Made by a program: the position numbers and the translations under genes. Under the pieces are notes generated by a model, which was not told the origin of the DNA, did no database searches, and saw nothing but the letters and a program-made list of their open reading frames with translations. A DNA stretch of 64,000 nt from CBDFKS01 sp965248905 (GTDB lineage Bacteria > Chloroflexota > Dehalococcoidia > Lucifugimonadales > JAGWBF01), in NCBI GenBank assembly GCA_965248905.1, contig CBDFKS010000003.1:124001-188000 (forward strand), in the 5' to 3' direction. This document shows positions 59,810 to 64,000 of the stretch, one piece after another (position 1 is the stretch's first letter; the number at the start of each line of letters is the position of its first letter).

Positions 59810-60985
59810 ATGCAAAGCTACCTAGATCACCTGGCCTGCACCCACTGCGATTACACCTGCTCCCATTCCGAGGTGGTCAGGACATGTCCCCAGTGCGGGA
59901 GGGTGCTCTTTGCCCGATACGACATGCCCAAGCTCAAGCGAGAGGTGAGCAGGAAAACGATGGAGGACCGGGCGCCGGGGTTGTGGCGCTTCTTTGAGCT
60001 CCTGCCGGTCCAGAACGCGGACAACATAGTCACGTTGGGAGAGGGAGGAACGCCTCTCCTTGAGGCAACCACATTGGGTAAGGCACTTGGGCTGGGAAGT
60101 CTGTACATCAAGGACGAGAGTCCCAATCCCACGGGCACTTTCAAGGCACGGGGCATGTCGGCGATGGTATCCAGGGCCAAAGAGCTGGGCATAACAAGGT
60201 TCTCCTGCTCCTCCACCGGCAATGCTGCCGGCGCTCTCGCCGCCTACGCCGCTAAGGCGGGCCTTGAGAACCATCTCTTCATGCCTCGAGCCACGGCACG
60301 AGCCAACGTGCTGGCGTCCCAGGCCATGGGAGCGGACCTCTCCTTGGTCGACGGAACGGTCGCAGATGCAGGACGCCTTGCACTGGAAATGGCTCAGAGA
60401 GAAGAGCTATTCCAGGTTGCGACCCTTCAGGAGCCCTATCGCGCTGAAGGCAAGAAGACCATGGGATTTGAGATCGCCATGCAGCTTGGTTGGCGTATGC
60501 CGGACGCCATAGTCTACCCCACCGGGGGAGGCACCGGGTTCGTAGGCATGTGGAAGGGGTTCCACGAGCTCATAGAGTTCGGCTGGCTGGAGGGCAAGCT
60601 CCCCAAGTTCATCGCAATCGAGCCAGAAGGATGCCAGCCCTGGGTAAAGGCTTTCAACGAAGGCGCAGAGTACGCCGAACCTTGGCCCGATGCCCAGAGC
60701 ATCGCCGGAGGCATCAGGGTTCCCCAATCCGTCGCCGACTACCTGATTCTACGGATCATTCGGGAGACAGGCGGCACTGCTCTGGCAGTCTCCGATGAGG
60801 AGATGATATCGGCGGTCAAGGAGATGGCGTCCGCCGAAGGTGTCTTTCCCTGCCCGGAAGGGGCGGCTACATTGGTGGGCCTAAAGCGCCTGATTAGCGA
60901 TGGCTTCCTGGACCCCGCGGAGACTATAGTCCTGTTTAACACCGGTTCGGGCTATAAATACCTGGAATACCTGAAAGGGATTTAG
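59810..60985 (+). CDS. thrC: Threonine synthase-like PLP enzyme, first of two tandem copies
   Basis: 391 residues from ATG 59810 (MQSYLDHLACTHC; an upstream ATG at 59747 adds residues absent from the paralog). An N-terminal zinc-ribbon-like part with C-x2-C pairs (CTHC, CPQC) leads to the PLP domain: GGTPLLEA, TGTFKARGMSAMV with the PLP Lys, SSTGNAAGALAAYAAKAG, GFEIAMQLGWRMPDAIVYPTGGGTGFVG and NTGSGYKY at the end. Threonine synthase converts O-phosphohomoserine to threonine. The second copy follows after 7 nt. A GAGGAG site precedes the ATG. Confidence 0.85.
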   Translation: MQSYLDHLACTHCDYTCSHSEVVRTCPQCGRVLFARYDMPKLKREVSRKTMEDRAPGLWRFFELLPVQNADNIVTLGEGGTPLLEATTLGKALGLGSLYIKDESPNPTGTFKARGMSAMVSRAKELGITRFSCSSTGNAAGALAAYAAKAGLENHLFMPRATARANVLASQAMGADLSLVDGTVADAGRLALEMAQREELFQVATLQEPYRAEGKKTMGFEIAMQLGWRMPDAIVYPTGGGTGFVGMWKGFHELIEFGWLEGKLPKFIAIEPEGCQPWVKAFNEGAEYAEPWPDAQSIAGGIRVPQSVADYLILRIIRETGGTALAVSDEEMISAVKEMASAEGVFPCPEGAATLVGLKRLISDGFLDPAETIVLFNTGSGYKYLEYLKGI

Positions 60986-60992
60986 TAAAAGT

Positions 60993-62177
60993 ATGTTCAG
61001 CTACCTGGACCACCTGGAATGCACCAAGTGTGGAGAGGCCTACCCCCACGACCAAGTAATGACAACCTGCCCGCAATGCGGCAAGGTACTCTACGCCCGA
61101 TATGACCTCGCCAGGCTGAAGCGCGAGGTAGACCGAGATAGCCTTCAAAGCCGGCCCTCAAACATGTGGCGCTTCTCGGAGCTGATGCCTGTGGCCAACC
61201 CCGACAACATCCTTACCTTGGGCGAGGGCGGAACACCCCTTCTCCAATCAGACACTCTAGGGAAAAAGCTTGGGCTGAAAAGTCTGTACATCAAAGATGA
61301 GGGCCTGAACCCCACAGGCACCTTCAAGGCACGTGGTCTTTCCGCAGCGGTGTCCAGGGCAGCGGAGTTGGGATTGAGGAAGTTCACTTTGCCCTCGGCA
61401 GGAAACGCCGCAGGCGCGATAGCGGCCTACGCCGCCAAAGGTGGTCTTGAGGCACACGTATTCATGCCCCAGGACGCTCCCCAGGCCAATAAGATAGAAT
61501 CTGTAGTCATGGGCTCCCACCTCACTTTGGTGGACGGATTGATTAGCGACGCAGGACGTTTCTCTCAAGATTTGGCCAAGAGAGAGGGGCTTGCCGACCT
61601 TTCGACCCTGAAGGAGCCCTACCGTGCCGAGGGTAAGAAGACCATGGGGCTGGAGATAGCCATGCAGCTGGGATGGCGTATGCCCGATGCTATTATTTAC
61701 CCCACCGGGGGAGGGACCGGGATCATCGGCATGTGGAAGGGTTTCTACGAGATGCTGGAGCTGGGCTGGGTGGAGGGTAAGCTGCCCAAGTTTATCGCGG
61801 TCCAGGCCGAGGGTTGTCAACCTGTTGTAAAGGCGTTACACGAAGGACAGGACCAATCAGAGGCCTGGCCCAACGCCCATACAATTGCCGACGGTCTTCG
61901 AGTCCCTCATCCCTTTGCCGATTACCTGATCCTGCAAGCCATCCGGGATACCGGTGGCACAGCCATTGCAGTGAGCGACCAGGACATGGTAGCTGCTATG
62001 AAGGAGATAGCCTCAGCCGAGGGTGTATTCGCCTGTCCGGAAGGGGCAGCCACTTGGGTGGGACTGAAACGCCTGATCTCGGACGGCTTTCTCGGGCCTG
62101 AAGAGACTATCGTCCTCTTGAACACCGGCTCAGGCTACAAATACCTGGACCTTCTCGATACGGAGGGCAAAGATTAG
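60993..62177 (+). CDS. Threonine synthase-like PLP enzyme, second tandem copy
   Basis: 394 residues, about two-thirds identical by eye to its neighbour, with the same zinc-ribbon-like N-terminus (CTKCGEAYPHDQVMTTCPQC), GEGGTPLLQS, TGTFKARGLSAAV, LPSAGNAAGAIAAYAAK and PTGGGTGIIGMWKGF. All PLP contacts look intact. It probably arose by tandem duplication. Whether both copies make threonine or one has shifted (for example to another hydroxy- or phospho-amino acid) cannot be told. No other threonine-pathway gene is nearby. Confidence 0.85.
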   Translation: MFSYLDHLECTKCGEAYPHDQVMTTCPQCGKVLYARYDLARLKREVDRDSLQSRPSNMWRFSELMPVANPDNILTLGEGGTPLLQSDTLGKKLGLKSLYIKDEGLNPTGTFKARGLSAAVSRAAELGLRKFTLPSAGNAAGAIAAYAAKGGLEAHVFMPQDAPQANKIESVVMGSHLTLVDGLISDAGRFSQDLAKREGLADLSTLKEPYRAEGKKTMGLEIAMQLGWRMPDAIIYPTGGGTGIIGMWKGFYEMLELGWVEGKLPKFIAVQAEGCQPVVKALHEGQDQSEAWPNAHTIADGLRVPHPFADYLILQAIRDTGGTAIAVSDQDMVAAMKEIASAEGVFACPEGAATWVGLKRLISDGFLGPEETIVLLNTGSGYKYLDLLDTEGKD

Positions 62178-62281
62178 CATTAGCACCCGGAATCGTGGTT
62201 ATTCCGCTCGTCCAATGGTGGCGACACAGGATATAATATAGCTCATTAGACAGCACTAATATCAGATACGGGGGCGCCCAA

Positions 62282-63181
62282 GTGGAAGTGATACTTAGTT
62301 TACCCAGAGGTTTCTGTGCAGGGGTAGTCAGGGCTATCGAGGTGGTGGAGCTTTGCCTTGAGAAGTTCGGCCCGCCCGTGTACGTAAAGCACGAGATTGT
62401 CCACAACCCCTACGTGGTCGCCAGCCTGGAGAGAAAGGGCGCCGAAACGGTGGAAGACGTGGAAGATATTCCGCCCGGCTCCGTGGTGGTGTTCTCAGCC
62501 CACGGCTCCCCTCCAGAGGACTTCCAGAAGGCCGATGCCCGCGGGCTGCAGGTGATAGACGCTACCTGTCCCCTGGTGACGAGGGTCCACAATGAGGCCA
62601 GGAAATATCACAAAGAGGGCCGGAAGGTTGTCCTTGTAGGCCATCGAGGTCACCAGGAGGTGCGAGGGACCATGGGCCAGGCTCCCATGACCTTGATCGA
62701 CGAGCGAGAGGGGATAAGCATGCCCGAGTGGGAGGAGAACACCCCGGTGGTGGTGCTGACCCAGACGACCCTCTCAGTGGACGATACCGCTCGGGAGGTA
62801 GATGGGATCAAGCGGGCCTTCCCAGATGCGATAACCAGGGCCGATATATGCTACGCCACCACCAACCGCCAAGAGGCCGCGAAGGAGTTGGCCAGAAAGG
62901 TGGACATCGTTCTGGTCATCGGCGCTCAGAACAGCTCCAACTGCAACCGACTTCGTGAGGTGGCGGAGGCCCAAGGGGTGCCAGCCTACCTGATAAACGG
63001 GCCGGAAGACCTGGACGCGCGATGGCATGCCGGGGTAAACCGCGTGGGCATCACCTCGGGCGCCTCTACCCCAGAGGAGCTGGTCGACACCGTCATAAAG
63101 GCCCTCAAGCCTGACAACGTAACCACCATGACGGGCATCGACGAGAACATCACCTTCGTGCTACCCAAAGAGCTGCGGTAA
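62282..63181 (+). CDS. ispH: 4-hydroxy-3-methylbut-2-enyl diphosphate reductase
   Basis: The last step of the MEP isoprenoid pathway. 299 residues. The three conserved Cys of the [4Fe-4S] cluster are in SLPRGFCAGVVRAI (residue 12), VIDATCPLVTRVHNEA (~98) and DICYATTNRQEAA (~197). VFSAHGSPP and GITSGASTPE are family motifs. The GTG at 62282 gives the usual N-terminus; the -10-like TATAAT at 62232-62237 lies 45 bp upstream. It follows the threonine synthase pair by 104 bp. Confidence 0.95.
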   Translation: MEVILSLPRGFCAGVVRAIEVVELCLEKFGPPVYVKHEIVHNPYVVASLERKGAETVEDVEDIPPGSVVVFSAHGSPPEDFQKADARGLQVIDATCPLVTRVHNEARKYHKEGRKVVLVGHRGHQEVRGTMGQAPMTLIDEREGISMPEWEENTPVVVLTQTTLSVDDTAREVDGIKRAFPDAITRADICYATTNRQEAAKELARKVDIVLVIGAQNSSNCNRLREVAEAQGVPAYLINGPEDLDARWHAGVNRVGITSGASTPEELVDTVIKALKPDNVTTMTGIDENITFVLPKELR

Positions 63182-63303
63182 GCTCTCATCCCCATTGTCC
63201 TGCAGATATATTGCTAGCCGGGTCCAGACTTGGCGCGCTCCCCGACTAGGTTTAATCAGATTCGCTTTTTGCACATGAAGGACCCTCAACCCAGCATTAG
63301 GCC

Positions 63304-63340
63304 ACCCTTCTCCCTTGGGGAGAAGGGCCGGGGATGAGGG
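63304..63340. repeat. Palindromic repeat, diverged copy
   Basis: acccttctcccttggggaga plus agggccggggatgaggg resembles the REP-like units elsewhere, with a shorter palindrome. It lies in the 63182-63440 gap, which holds no gene. Confidence 0.5.
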
Positions 63341-63440
63341 ACAATGTTTCCCCAAGTACTCATTGATCCCACGCCAGCAGCTTGCCTTTTATCGTCTGTT
63401 CGGTATACTCAAATAGCCAATATCCCAGGAGGTAAGCAAC

Positions 63441-63836
63441 ATGTCTCTGAAATACGAAGAAGCAAAGCGGATCGTCGATGGCGCATTCGTGGCCGCCGAT
63501 GAGATGAATATCAAGATTGCCATAGCCATTCTCGACGATAGGGGAGACACGATAATCCAGGCGCGCATGGATGAGGCGAAGTGGTGGTGGGTGGATAGCT
63601 GTCGCGGCAAAGCCTTCGCTACGGCCCTTATGGGCGTGCCCAGCGGCGAGCTCACCGGCCGGCTGGCTTCGGGAGTCGGCCAGGCCATGTTGCACATGCA
63701 TGGAGGCAAAGTTGCCTACCAGCAAGGAGCGCTCCCTATCATGCGGGATGGCCGACAGATCGGCTCCGTGGGCGTCGGGGGAGGCACCTCCGAGCAGGAC
63801 GAGAAGGCGGCCGCAGCAGGTATCGCAAAGATTTAA
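63441..63836 (+). CDS. GlcG/HbpS-family protein (DUF336)
   Basis: 131 residues: SLKYEEAKRIVDGAFVAADEMNIKIAIAILDDRGDTIIQARMDEAKWWWVDSCRGKAFATALMGVPSGEL, and GALPIMRDGRQIGSVGVGGGTSEQDEKAAAAGI. The alternating helix-strand pattern and the V-G-V-G-G-G-T-S-E-Q-D motif define the GlcG/HbpS family, known for haem or small-molecule binding and occasional adduct or chaperone roles. The precise function here is unknown. GGAGG and a short spacer precede the ATG. Confidence 0.85.
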   Translation: MSLKYEEAKRIVDGAFVAADEMNIKIAIAILDDRGDTIIQARMDEAKWWWVDSCRGKAFATALMGVPSGELTGRLASGVGQAMLHMHGGKVAYQQGALPIMRDGRQIGSVGVGGGTSEQDEKAAAAGIAKI

Positions 63837-63858
63837 GCCACATTCAAGGCGAGGTTTA

Positions 63859-64000
63859 CTAGTGCTCAGTCACCCCTAAAATCGATGCATCGTTTCACTC
63901 CTACTCTAACTCTCCCCCGTCAATGGGGAGAGAACAAGTCCCTTCCCCCTCGATGGGGGAAGGCTAGGATGGGGGTGAAAGGCACTGATCAAATCTTGGT
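63859..64000. mobile_element. MITE-like element, copy 2 (truncated by window end)
   Basis: Begins ctagtgctcagtcaccc (63859-63875), close to the TIR of the element at 34330, and continues taaaatcgatgcatcgtttcac, the reverse complement of its right arm. It contains two palindromic units, and reaches ggtgaaaggcactgatcaaa plus tcttggt, which matches the other end of copy 1 just before the window stops. The orientation is opposite to copy 1 and the interior is slightly longer. Confidence 0.7.

Overview
The window looks like a chromosomal contig from an uncultivated Chloroflexota, most likely Dehalococcoidia or a SAR202-like lineage. This is inferred from gene content, not from a marker-gene tree. 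The pointers are a giant membrane protein with the YYYWG motif of DUF2298 (a family named for Chloroflexi and Archaea), four CaiB/BaiF CoA-transferases mixed with MaoC-type double hot-dog proteins and a luciferase-like flavin monooxygenase, a complex I operon without nuoEFG, and many short palindromic interspersed repeats. No rRNA, tRNA or CRISPR array was recognised.

Layout. 1-2.9 kb: the end of an RTX-repeat protein, an IS4-type insertion sequence sitting inside a palindromic repeat, and an HpcH/HpaI aldolase. 3-11.8 kb: a HicBA pair, ribF, tyrS, a DUF2283 protein, a class V aminotransferase next to serA (a probable serine-synthesis pair), a BldC-like regulator, a coiled-coil protein and a DUF1015 protein. 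11.9-16.6 kb: an odd locus in which a stand-alone aldehyde ferredoxin oxidoreductase C-terminal domain overlaps the start of an LRR-Roc-COR (ROCO) protein, followed by a NuoE-like protein, a possible NuoF stub and a NYN ribonuclease. 16.7-29.6 kb (all minus strand): an acyl-CoA catabolic region (four CaiB/BaiF proteins, two MaoC-like proteins, a carboxymuconolactone decarboxylase-like protein, an alpha/beta hydrolase, an LLM monooxygenase) with toxin-antitoxin pairs between the metabolic genes. 29.6-34.3 kb: a 1564-residue GT39-like/DUF2298 fusion. 34.3-39.9 kb: a MITE-like element, tag, gap and eno with HEPN/MNT and HicB genes between them, and a TIGR00725-type protein. 40.1-45.5 kb: a MacAB-like adaptor, ATPase and permease with a DUF5666 protein. 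45.7-57.4 kb: complex I nuoABC-D-HIJKLMN on the minus strand. 57.7-64 kb: a DUF433/DUF5615 pair, a glutamate-1-semialdehyde aminomutase-like enzyme, tandem threonine synthases, ispH, a GlcG/HbpS-like protein and a second, truncated MITE-like element.

Three themes stand out. (1) The ROCO locus resembles a bacterial NLR-like or defence-type signalling gene placed between pieces of what may once have been an AFOR-NuoE-NuoF operon. (2) About ten toxin-antitoxin or antitoxin-like loci are scattered between housekeeping genes, even between gap and eno and between nuoC and nuoD. (3) Several short repeat families are active: palindromic REP/BIME-like units, a CTGAGCCTGTCGAAGG family, a CCACGGAGACAC-armed hairpin family, a 150-bp dispersed repeat and a MITE-like element. 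Some copies lie in frame inside three protein genes, one is nested in another, and one is the target of the IS element.
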